A stretch of 6,259 nucleotides of DNA from an uncultured Centipeda sp. (GTDB lineage: Bacteria; Bacillota; Negativicutes; Selenomonadales; Selenomonadaceae). The stretch covers positions 1 to 6,259 of the forward strand of contig CALALM010000382.1 of the NCBI GenBank assembly GCA_937925565.1. Direction: 5' to 3'. The notes under the pieces were generated by a model that ran no database searches, was not told where the DNA came from, and was given only the letters and a program-made list of their open reading frames with translations. Both the position numbers and the translations under genes were made by a program. Of the stretch, positions 1 to 6,204 are shown piece after piece. Each line of letters opens with the position of its first letter. Position 1 is the first letter of the stretch.

Positions 1-187
1 CGTGGACGTTCCAGCTGCACGAACCCGTGCAGTTGACCCCGTGCGTCGTGCGGACGGTCTTGTCGAACGACCAGCGGTCGCGGTACATGTTCTCCCATGT
101 GCGCCCGCCTTCATGCATCTCTGCATGACCGTCTGCGGATTTCGACGTAGGAATCAGATACTTAAATTTCTTGAAGATACTGCTCAC
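1..187 (-). CDS. narG: Respiratory nitrate reductase alpha subunit, N-terminal part (cut by window edge)
   Basis: NarG is the molybdopterin-guanine-dinucleotide subunit of membrane-bound NarGHI. It reduces nitrate to nitrite with electrons from NarH and the quinol-oxidising NarI, on the cytoplasmic side of the membrane. The minus strand from 187 encodes 62 residues before leaving the window. Near the N-terminus are WENMYRDRW and then [17 protein letters not shown], which closely match the start of E. coli NarG. The visible His49, Cys53 and Cys57 form the H-x3-C-x3-C part of the FS0 [4Fe-4S] cluster site; histidine ligation of FS0 is a NarG hallmark. The GTG start at 187 is preceded by GGAGGGG with 7-nt spacing. 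An ATG (203) and a GTG (195) just upstream both reach a stop within a few codons, which fixes this start. The gene is divergent from the plus-strand operon. A paralogue such as NarZ cannot be excluded from 62 residues. Confidence 0.93.
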   Translation of the reverse strand, partial: MSSIFKKFKYLIPTSKSADGHAEMHEGGRTWENMYRDRWSFDKTVRTTHGVNCTGSCSWNVH

Positions 188-194
188 GCCTTCA

Positions 195-201
195 CCCCTC
201 C
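195..201 (-). promoter_or_regulatory. Ribosome binding site of narG
   Basis: On the minus strand GGAGGGG lies 7 nt upstream of the GTG at 187. It decides the start, because the other nearby start codons run straight into stops. Confidence 0.85.
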
Positions 202-217
202 ATTATTTTCACTTTCA

Positions 218-245
218 TTGAAAAGGCTTATATATACGATATAAT
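218..245 (+). promoter_or_regulatory. Sigma70-type promoter for the rightward operon
   Basis: TTGAAA (218-223) and a consensus TATAAT (240-245) are separated by 16 nt on the plus strand. Transcription would start near 252, giving a leader of about 178 nt before the ATG at 430. No other convincing rightward promoter was seen in the gap; a lone TATTAT at 336-341 lacks a partnered -35. The Crp/Fnr-type palindrome at 270-287 would lie about +19 to +36 relative to this start, a position expected to hinder rather than help transcription. Assignment rests on hexamer match only. Confidence 0.6.
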
Positions 246-249
246 TTTA
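244..249 (-). promoter_or_regulatory. Probable activator-dependent -10 element of the narG promoter
   Basis: Read leftward, TAAAAT occupies 249-244, giving a predicted start at 237 and a 50-nt leader to the narG GTG. The DNA at the -35 position (AGCGGA, 271-266) does not resemble TTGACA. The centre of the Crp/Fnr-type palindrome falls at -41.5, the class II activator position. TATAGT at 254-249 is an alternative -10 and would place the site at -36.5. Confidence 0.5.
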
Positions 250-269
250 CTATAACAGCGTTTGCTCCG

Positions 270-287
270 CTGTGAGCAATATCACAG
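270..287. promoter_or_regulatory. Crp/Fnr-family operator (CTGTGA-N6-TCACAG)
   Basis: The palindrome has perfect 6-bp arms around a 6-bp spacer (GCAATA), and its core equals the Crp consensus TGTGA-N6-TCACA. Crp/Fnr-family regulators (Crp, Fnr, HcpR and others) bind dyads of this form and commonly control anaerobic respiration genes such as narGHI. Half-sites of classical Fnr (TTGAT/ATCAA) are not matched, so a Crp-like or HcpR-like protein is more likely than a canonical Fnr. The sequence does not show which one. Its position suggests activation of narG and possible interference with the rightward promoter. Confidence 0.75.
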
Positions 288-290
288 TTC

Positions 291-304
291 TATAAAATTT
301 TATA
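291..304. repeat. AT-only 14-bp perfect palindrome
   Basis: TATAAAATTTTATA is fully self-complementary and begins four bases after the Crp/Fnr-type site. For leftward narG transcription it would lie at about -55 to -68, where an AT-rich tract could act as an UP-like element or a second protein site. No regulator is recognised. Confidence 0.4.
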
Positions 305-367
305 ACTGAAAACTATTCTTGCGATTAGGTTTATCTATTATGAGAGCGGTGATGATCTTCCTATTTG

Positions 368-389
368 TAACATTTCATAAGAAATGTTA
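368..389 (+). other. Perfect 9-bp inverted repeat in the rightward leader
   Basis: TAACATTTC (368-376) and GAAATGTTA (381-389) are exact reverse complements around the loop ATAA. No T-run follows on either strand, so it is not an ordinary intrinsic terminator. It lies between the probable promoter and the ribosome binding site at 416, so it could be an operator for a dimeric repressor or a structure in the leader RNA. Neither role is shown by sequence alone. Confidence 0.6.
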
Positions 390-415
390 GGATAGAGTGA
401 ATCAACCGACAATAC

Positions 416-422
416 AAAGGAG
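416..422 (+). promoter_or_regulatory. Ribosome binding site of the 140-residue protein gene
   Basis: AAAGGAG sits 7 nt upstream of the ATG at 430. It selects this start over an in-frame GTG at 397, which has no comparable Shine-Dalgarno and would place this ribosome binding site inside the coding region. Confidence 0.88.
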
Positions 423-429
423 CAGTGAT

Positions 430-852
430 ATGCAGGTACAGGTAAACGTAAAGCGGATTGGAAAGCGCAGGAACGCGATTGAGACGAAGCCCTATGAGAT
501 TGACGGCGTACACGACATCGGCACATTGATCGCGGCGTTCGTGACGGTGGAGGTCACGCGCTTCAATGAACGGGCGGCGGCGGGAGAGACGATGCTCCGC
601 TATCTGACGAACGAGGAGGTCGCGGATGCCGCCACGGTCGGCAAGATCGGGTTCGGCACAGACTACAACGGGCAGGTGCAGGACACGGCGGCGGCGATCG
701 AGAACGCGCGTCAGTCGTTCGAGGACGGCATCTACCGCATCTTCATCAACGGAGAGGAGGCGGGCGAGACCTGCGACACGCCTGTCACGCTCCATGAAAA
801 CGACGAGATCACCTTTGTCCGCCTGACGATGCTTGCAGGACGTATGTGGTAG
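430..852 (+). CDS. Uncharacterised 140-residue protein, possible beta-grasp (ubiquitin/MoaD/ThiS-like) fold
   Basis: I do not recognise a named family. The 140-residue product has no signal peptide or membrane segment and should be cytoplasmic. Its layout suggests a beta-hairpin (residues 2-9 and 17-24), an amphipathic helix (about 30-48), a longer insert with another likely helix (about 83-97), then strands at 101-106 (IYRIFING) and 126-134 (EITFVRLTM). The tail, with NGEE, then TPVTLHENDEITF and LAGRMW, resembles the end of MoaD/ThiS proteins, where an asparagine turn and a 'DGDEV-F' segment lead to a terminal Gly-Gly. Here the end is Ala-Gly-Arg-Met-Trp, so a thiocarboxylate or conjugation role is not supported directly. 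Ten bases separate its stop from the DUF4132 gene start, whose ribosome binding site overlaps the stop, so the two proteins probably act together. The existence of the gene is near certain; the fold is an inference from pattern. Confidence 0.9.
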   Translation: MQVQVNVKRIGKRRNAIETKPYEIDGVHDIGTLIAAFVTVEVTRFNERAAAGETMLRYLTNEEVADAATVGKIGFGTDYNGQVQDTAAAIENARQSFEDGIYRIFINGEEAGETCDTPVTLHENDEITFVRLTMLAGRMW

Positions 853-856
853 GAGG
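851..856 (+). promoter_or_regulatory. Ribosome binding site of the DUF4132 gene, overlapping the upstream stop codon
   Basis: AGGAGG begins within the TAG stop (850-852) of the preceding gene and lies 6 nt before the ATG at 863. Ribosomes ending the first gene stop on top of the second gene's initiation signal, an arrangement that favours translational coupling. It also settles the start at 863 rather than the TTG at 833. Confidence 0.88.
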
Positions 857-862
857 AATACG

Positions 863-3800
863 ATGATCAGCTACTATCTGCGCGACGAGGAAATGACACG
901 CTATATCGAGCGGCTGAGGGCAGGGTTTGACGCGCTGAACCCGCAGAGCCAAAAGCTGCTCAATTTCCTCTTTTTCCGTACGGACGAAAAGGGCAATCCC
1001 GACTACGACTGGGACGATGCCGTGGCAAACTTTCGCCGCAACAAGAAGGGCGTGGTCTGCACGGTGGACGACGACGTCCTGCCGCCCGCGCTGTATCCCG
1101 CCTTTGATCTCATGATGGGCGCGGATCTGCGCAGGGATCTCGTCGCTATGGCGCACAACCTCGCTGCCTATCCCTATACGAACCGCTACTATCGTCGTCT
1201 CGTCCGCTCGCGCGACTACCACCAGCACGTCAGTCGCATTTGGAATCTGGTCGAGCAGCTTGTGCGCGAATACGCCTTAGGGAAGAACTTCCTGCAGCTC
1301 CTACGCAGGGAGTACGATGTGGAGAGGTACGGCAGCAGCTTCCTCCCGCCCGAGCAGATCGCCGTATGGATCGACCGGGGGGATGCGGAGACCATCGCCA
1401 TCATCCGCGATATGCTCCTCAGTGAGAACAATACGAACGTGCTCACCTACGATATTTTCCGCGCCATCTTCAAGTCACGCAATACCGAACTCGTGGAACT
1501 CGTCGGCAAGCTCCTGCTCGCGGGCAAATTACAGGAGGGACTGCGGCAGGCGATCTGTGAGACGATGGACTGCGGGCGGCAGGAACACTTCGTCTACATG
1601 ATGGGCATTATTGAGGAGCACAACCTCATCCGCTTCTCGTCCGTACGACGCGCCATCGCGACGACCATCGGCATCGGCACGGACAGCGAGCGCGTGGACA
1701 AGAAGCTCCTCGCGCTCATGATGCGCGTGCTGCGCGACCCTGCGGAGGCGGACACACTCCTTCGCAGTGAGGACAATGTCGAGGCGATGGTCGGTCTGTG
1801 GAGCAAGGGCGTGCACGACCTCACGGAACTCATCGCCGGCATGGAGGCGATCATCGCGGAGGGGCGGCCGCACTCCGTCCTGCTCGTCTCGTACTTCCTG
1901 CACGCCCTGCAGGACGGCGCATACGAGCGGCGCATTGCAAAGCGCGTGCTCCTTGGCATCACGGATGTGGGACTCAGTGCGGCGGACATGAAGAAAATCG
2001 CCTGCTATCTGTCCTATGTGACGGGCGATTTCTACATCCTGCGGGGGCTCGACGACTTCGTCAAGCAGTTCGACGCACAGGCGTATTTCGCGGACGCAGA
2101 GGAGGCCACGCGTTTCTTCGGCCTCTGTGAACGCGCCCGCGCACGGATGAAGCACACGGAGGAGAAGTACCCTGCGTGCATCTTCCCGTGGTACGATGTG
2201 ACTCTGACAAAGGAAGCGCTGTCCAATGCGATGGTGCTCGCCGCCCTCTGCGCCGGCACTGCGCTGACGGATCGCGTCGCCCCCATCCTCCCCGCCTGCT
2301 ACACGGGACAGCGGGCTGCGCCGCTCCTGCTCAAAGCGCCGCTGAGTGCCGTGCAGGAGAAGGCACTCATCGACCTCCTGCGCCAAGCCCCCGAGACGGC
2401 GGCACAGATCATCCGCAAAAATCCCACAGCGGCAGCGGCAGAGGAGGCAGGCACCGACTTCGTGCCGCGCCATCGCGCAGAGATCGCCGCCCTGCTGCGG
2501 CTGAAAAATGCAGCGATGCGCCGTACGGTGCTCGACCTCCTCTACACGCAGGAGGATACGCCGCTGTGCGCGACGATGGCAGACCTCCTCGCGCAGAAGG
2601 ACGTGATGAAGCGTCTCGGCGCGCTTGACCTCCTCCTACGCTGCAAGACGGACGGGCGCCTCACACCGGAGGAGCTGCTCTCCCTCGCGCACGGGATCAA
2701 GTCGCCCACCTCGGACGAACAGGTGCTGATCGACGAGCTGTCGAGCAGCGCGGGTGCGGACGCACAGGAGCAGCAACTGTACGATGCGGCATACACGCCG
2801 GACTTTACCATCGAGATTCAGTATGCGGAGAAAGCGGGCGGCATCCGCCGTCTGCTGAACCGTCTCACGGGCGCACAGGAAGAACGCGCGGCGGGCGGCT
2901 TTGATCCCGAGACAAATACCGTCCGCGTCGTCAACACGCTCACACTCAAAGACATATTTCCGCGCACGGACGAGGAACTGCTTGCCATCGTCACGAAGCT
3001 GAACGCGCTCTATGCGAAGCACGAGGACTACGAGTACAAGAGCCGCTGGATCGGCAGAGAGGAGACGACGATTGCGGCGGGCTATTACGAACGCGCAGAC
3101 GCGGAACACGTGAAAGACACGCCCGATCATATCAAATACTATCCGCTTGCCGAGGTCTGGGAGGAGCTCTACCGGAGCGAAATCAAGGACTTCCCAACCC
3201 TTTATCAGCTCGCCATTGCAATCCGTATGCCGAAAGCGGAGGACGCATTCTTTACCGAGGGTCTGACGCGCACGACTGAGCGGGACTGGACGGCGTTCCC
3301 TGCCGCCCTCGCCGCGCAGAAGCTGAGTTACTTCGGCGAGGGGTACGTCGGACGGCAGACGGGGAAAAACGTCATCCGCGTGCTCTATGAAACGCACGCC
3401 GAGGAGAACCGCCCGTTCGTCTTTGCCGCAGGGCTGCTCCTCATGAGCCGCGCCTACGACTGCTTTGACGAAAACCTCTTTCTCGTGGAGTACAAGAATC
3501 AGTGGCGCACAGGGAACACGCGCCAGATCATGCACCACAGTGCACTCATGCAGACCGCCCTGCACGGTGCGGAGTGCTACGCAAACGCGGCGGAGTTCGC
3601 GCAGTCCTACGCCCTGCGGTACCGCATGATGGAGCGCATCGAGGCGCATCTGCTCCGCACAGAGCAGGAGCCGGAGGCGGGGCTTGTCGGCATGATCGAG
3701 CACGCACAGGCGCAGAGCCTCGGCATGGTGAAGAAGGACGCATTCTACAAGATGCTCCTCGGTACGCAGGCGGACGGTATGAGCGAGGATGCTGCACGCA

Positions 3801-6031
3801 AACAAAAAGCAGTGGAAACGAATCGCGTGCAGGTACTCGAACGCTATCGCAGCGGCAAACTGCCAAACCCAAGTGATCCCGAATTTAGAGGGGCGCAGAC
3901 AGAGGACGTGCTCGCCTTTGTCAAGGAGGAGGGGCAGCGGGTCATCGACTGCATCGTCACGGCAGAACTGCGGCGCGGCGACACGCCCGCACGCCACTCC
4001 GCCGCCGTGCGCAGCATCCTCCGCGTCGAGGGCATCCCGACGCTCGTGCGCATCCTACAGGCGCTCGGTGCGCTGAAACTCGACCGCGGCAGCTGGTACT
4101 ACGGGACGAACGAGGCAAAGGCATCGACGCTGAGTCATTTGCTGAAAGTCTCGTATCCGCGTGCGGACGAGACGGCGGCAGACCTGAAGGCGGCGCTTGC
4201 AGGGACGGGCATCACGGAGCAGCGTCTTGTCGAAGTTGCAATGTACGCGCCGCAGTGGATTCCGCTCATCGAGGCGCACCTCGGCTGGCGCGGCATGGCG
4301 AGCGGCTGTTACTACTTCCAAGCGCACATGAGCGACATCCCGAAGGATCGCGAGAGCATGATCGCAAAGTACACGCCCATCCCCATCGAGGATCTGAAGG
4401 AGGGCGCGTTCGACATCGACTGGTTCAACGCAGCATACAAAGAACTCGGCAAGGCGCATTTCGACCTCCTCTACGAGAGTGCGAAATACATCTCCGACGG
4501 CGCGAAGCATGCGCGGGCGCGCAAATTCGCCGATGCCGTGCGCGGCGTGATGAAACTTGCGGACGTGGAGAAGGAAATCGCGGCAAAGCGCAACAAGGAT
4601 CTCGTCCTGTGCTGCGGGCTGATCCCGCTGAAACGCGCACGCGAGAAGGACATGCTCGCACGCTACGTATTCCTGCAAAACTTCCTCAAGGAGAGCCGTC
4701 AGTTCGGCGCACAGCGCCGCGCGAGCGAGGGCAAGGCGGTCGAGATCGCCCTCTCGAACCTCGCGCGTGCCTGCGGTTTTGACGATGTGACACGCCTCGT
4801 ATGGACGGCGGAGACAGAGCTCATCAAGGCGCACGCCGCCCATTTCACCCCGAAGGATGTCGATGGGGTCGAGCTGTGGCTCTCCGTCGCAGAGGACGGC
4901 GCCGTCTCCCTCTCCTGCACCAAGGGCGGAAAACCGCTGAAATCCATCCCCGCAAAGCTCAAAAAGAACGCCGACGTTCTCGATCTGAAGGAAGCGGAGA
5001 AGAACCTGCGGGAGCAGTACCGCCGTGCGCGGAAGATGCTCGAAGAGATGATGGAGGACGGCACGCCGCTCCTCGCCCGCGAGATCGCAAACGTCATGGA
5101 ACACAACCCCGTCATCGCTCCTCTCTTGCGTGTACTCGTCTTCAAATCGGACACGGCACTCGGCTTTTACGAGGACGGTGCACTCGTTGCCCCCGACGGC
5201 ACGCACACCGAGGTTGCGGTCGACGCGGAGCTGAAAATCGCCCACGCGCTCGATCTCTATGAGAGCGGCACATGGGCGGCATATCAGAAGTATCTCTTTG
5301 AAAAGGGCATCCAGCAGCCGTTCAAGCAGGTGTTCCGCGAGCTGTATGTCAAGACGGCGGACGAGCACGGCAAGGAGACGAGCCGTCGCTATGCGGGGCA
5401 TCAAATCCAGCCCGCAAAGACCGTCGCGCTCCTCAAGACGCGCCGCTGGGTCGTCGATGGCGAGGAGGGATTGCAGCGTGTCTACTACAAGGCGAACATC
5501 ATCGCGCGCATCTACGCCCTTGCCGACTGGTTTTCCCCCGCCGACATCGAGGCGCCCACGCTCGAATGGGTGGACTTCTTCGACCGCAAGACATTCAAGA
5601 AACTGCCCATTGATGATGTGCCCGACCTTATCTTTACCGAGGTCATGCGTGACGTCGATCTCGTCGTCTCCGTCGCGCACGTCGGCGGCGTCGATCCCGA
5701 GGCAAGCCACTCGACCGTCGAGATGCGCCGCGCCATCGTGCAGTACAGCCTCCCACTCTTTCATCTCACGAACGTACGGCTCGAAGGTTCGCACGCACAC
5801 ATCCACGGCAAGCGCGGCGACTACACCGTCCACCTCGGCAGCGGTGTCGTGCAGCAGAAGGCGGGCGCGATGATAAACGTGCTGCCCGTCCACAGCCAGC
5901 ATCGCGGGCGGCTCTTCCTGCCGTTCCTCGACGAGGATCCGAAAACGGCGGAGATCGTGTCAAAGATCATCCTCTTTGCAGAGGACGGCAAGATCAAGGA
6001 TCCGTTCATCCTGGAGCAGATCAAACGCTGA
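863..6031 (+). CDS. DUF4132 (MolR/YehI-like) family giant protein, 1722 residues
   Basis: This is a large, apparently complete, cytoplasmic protein with no signal peptide or membrane segments. Residues 1 to about 1340 are mostly helical; around 543-610 the pattern of repeated helices is HEAT-like. The family hallmarks are in the last quarter: GKPLKSIPAKLKK (1356-1368), a charged helix rich in Arg/Glu, QPFKQVFRELYV (Phe at 1487), SRRYAGHQIQP (1507-1517), MRDVDLVVSVAHVGG then VDPEASHSTVEMR (from 1595), HLGSGVV (1657-), and a tail containing HSQHRGRLFLPF and SKIILFAEDGKIKDP. Residues about 1365-1500 correspond to DUF4132, and about 1543-1722 to the conserved C-terminal domain of these proteins. 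No WGR domain is seen, unlike many relatives. E. coli paralogues YehI and MolR belong to the same family; MolR was historically linked to molybdate metabolism, but biochemical function is unknown. In other bacteria family members often neighbour MoxR-type AAA+ and VWA genes; none is visible here. The product is probably a partner of the 140-residue protein encoded just upstream. Confidence 0.95.
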   Translation: MISYYLRDEEMTRYIERLRAGFDALNPQSQKLLNFLFFRTDEKGNPDYDWDDAVANFRRNKKGVVCTVDDDVLPPALYPAFDLMMGADLRRDLVAMAHNLAAYPYTNRYYRRLVRSRDYHQHVSRIWNLVEQLVREYALGKNFLQLLRREYDVERYGSSFLPPEQIAVWIDRGDAETIAIIRDMLLSENNTNVLTYDIFRAIFKSRNTELVELVGKLLLAGKLQEGLRQAICETMDCGRQEHFVYMMGIIEEHNLIRFSSVRRAIATTIGIGTDSERVDKKLLALMMRVLRDPAEADTLLRSEDNVEAMVGLWSKGVHDLTELIAGMEAIIAEGRPHSVLLVSYFLHALQDGAYERRIAKRVLLGITDVGLSAADMKKIACYLSYVTGDFYILRGLDDFVKQFDAQAYFADAEEATRFFGLCERARARMKHTEEKYPACIFPWYDVTLTKEALSNAMVLAALCAGTALTDRVAPILPACYTGQRAAPLLLKAPLSAVQEKALIDLLRQAPETAAQIIRKNPTAAAAEEAGTDFVPRHRAEIAALLRLKNAAMRRTVLDLLYTQEDTPLCATMADLLAQKDVMKRLGALDLLLRCKTDGRLTPEELLSLAHGIKSPTSDEQVLIDELSSSAGADAQEQQLYDAAYTPDFTIEIQYAEKAGGIRRLLNRLTGAQEERAAGGFDPETNTVRVVNTLTLKDIFPRTDEELLAIVTKLNALYAKHEDYEYKSRWIGREETTIAAGYYERADAEHVKDTPDHIKYYPLAEVWEELYRSEIKDFPTLYQLAIAIRMPKAEDAFFTEGLTRTTERDWTAFPAALAAQKLSYFGEGYVGRQTGKNVIRVLYETHAEENRPFVFAAGLLLMSRAYDCFDENLFLVEYKNQWRTGNTRQIMHHSALMQTALHGAECYANAAEFAQSYALRYRMMERIEAHLLRTEQEPEAGLVGMIEHAQAQSLGMVKKDAFYKMLLGTQADGMSEDAARKQKAVETNRVQVLERYRSGKLPNPSDPEFRGAQTEDVLAFVKEEGQRVIDCIVTAELRRGDTPARHSAAVRSILRVEGIPTLVRILQALGALKLDRGSWYYGTNEAKASTLSHLLKVSYPRADETAADLKAALAGTGITEQRLVEVAMYAPQWIPLIEAHLGWRGMASGCYYFQAHMSDIPKDRESMIAKYTPIPIEDLKEGAFDIDWFNAAYKELGKAHFDLLYESAKYISDGAKHARARKFADAVRGVMKLADVEKEIAAKRNKDLVLCCGLIPLKRAREKDMLARYVFLQNFLKESRQFGAQRRASEGKAVEIALSNLARACGFDDVTRLVWTAETELIKAHAAHFTPKDVDGVELWLSVAEDGAVSLSCTKGGKPLKSIPAKLKKNADVLDLKEAEKNLREQYRRARKMLEEMMEDGTPLLAREIANVMEHNPVIAPLLRVLVFKSDTALGFYEDGALVAPDGTHTEVAVDAELKIAHALDLYESGTWAAYQKYLFEKGIQQPFKQVFRELYVKTADEHGKETSRRYAGHQIQPAKTVALLKTRRWVVDGEEGLQRVYYKANIIARIYALADWFSPADIEAPTLEWVDFFDRKTFKKLPIDDVPDLIFTEVMRDVDLVVSVAHVGGVDPEASHSTVEMRRAIVQYSLPLFHLTNVRLEGSHAHIHGKRGDYTVHLGSGVVQQKAGAMINVLPVHSQHRGRLFLPFLDEDPKTAEIVSKIILFAEDGKIKDPFILEQIKR

Positions 6032-6041
6032 CATACCGTTC

Positions 6042-6107
6042 CCCCAAGCCTCCCCCGTGCGGCACGGGGGAGGGGGACCGCGCAAGCGGTGGAAGGGGCG
6101 CTTGGGG
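6042..6107. repeat. GC-rich structured intergenic repeat element with two internal hairpins
   Basis: The element is bounded by CCCCAAGC (6042-6049) and its exact inverse GCTTGGGG (6100-6107). Inside are an 11-bp hairpin (6049-6059 with 6063-6073, loop CGG) and a 5-bp hairpin closed by a GCAA, GNRA-type tetraloop (ACCGC 6077-6081 with GCGGT 6086-6090). The outer arms would close a three-way junction. Similar GC-rich palindromic units between genes are familiar to me from Selenomonas-like genomes, so I read it as a dispersed REP/MITE-like repeat. A single window cannot show copy number. It begins 10 nt after the DUF4132 stop and may protect the mRNA 3' end. Confidence 0.65.
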
Positions 6108-6147
6108 CGATGGAGGCTGTTCCGGCGATATATCCGACATAAAGACA

Positions 6148-6189
6148 GGGCAGCTGTACGAAGTCAAAACTTCGTACAGCTGCCCCTTT
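6148..6189. terminator. Rho-independent terminator, probably bidirectional
   Basis: A perfect 17-bp stem (6148-6164 with 6169-6185) with a 4-nt loop (CAAA) is followed on the plus strand by CTTT. On the minus strand the stem is followed by TGTCTTTA. Both T-runs are short, but the stem is very stable. It lies between two converging genes, 20 nt after the minus-strand stop codon and 117 nt after the DUF4132 stop, so it probably serves chiefly the minus-strand gene and also catches rightward transcription. Confidence 0.82.
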
Positions 6190-6204
6190 GCATTACATAT
6201 TCTG

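Noticed and set aside
2..244. Plus-strand open frame of 80 codons at the left edge
   Set aside because: It lies opposite the narG start, has an unremarkable Arg/Pro-rich product and no ribosome binding site.
340..390. Short ATG frame of 16 codons (MRAVMIFLFVTFHKKC) in the leader
   Set aside because: It has only a weak AGG upstream, no attenuator-like codon run, and its end falls in the hairpin. A leader peptide is possible but not supported.
397..429. In-frame GTG at 397 as an earlier start of the 140-residue protein
   Set aside because: No Shine-Dalgarno precedes it, and AAAGGAG at 416-422 is ideally placed for the ATG at 430.
833..862. TTG at 833 as an earlier start of the DUF4132 protein
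   Set aside because: It would overlap the upstream gene and lacks a ribosome binding site; AGGAGG at 851-856 points to the ATG at 863.
2636..3997. Long minus-strand open frame of 453 codons inside the DUF4132 gene
   Set aside because: GC-rich codon bias on the coding strand leaves the antisense frame free of stops; the product has no recognisable domain and the plus-strand family match is strong.
4055..5902. Minus-strand open frame of 615 codons antisense to the DUF4132 domains
   Set aside because: Same cause; it covers the most conserved part of the real protein and its translation looks like no family I know.
6042..6107. GC-rich element as an intrinsic terminator of the DUF4132 gene
   Set aside because: No T-run follows either hairpin; the perfect stem at 6148-6185 is the better terminator.
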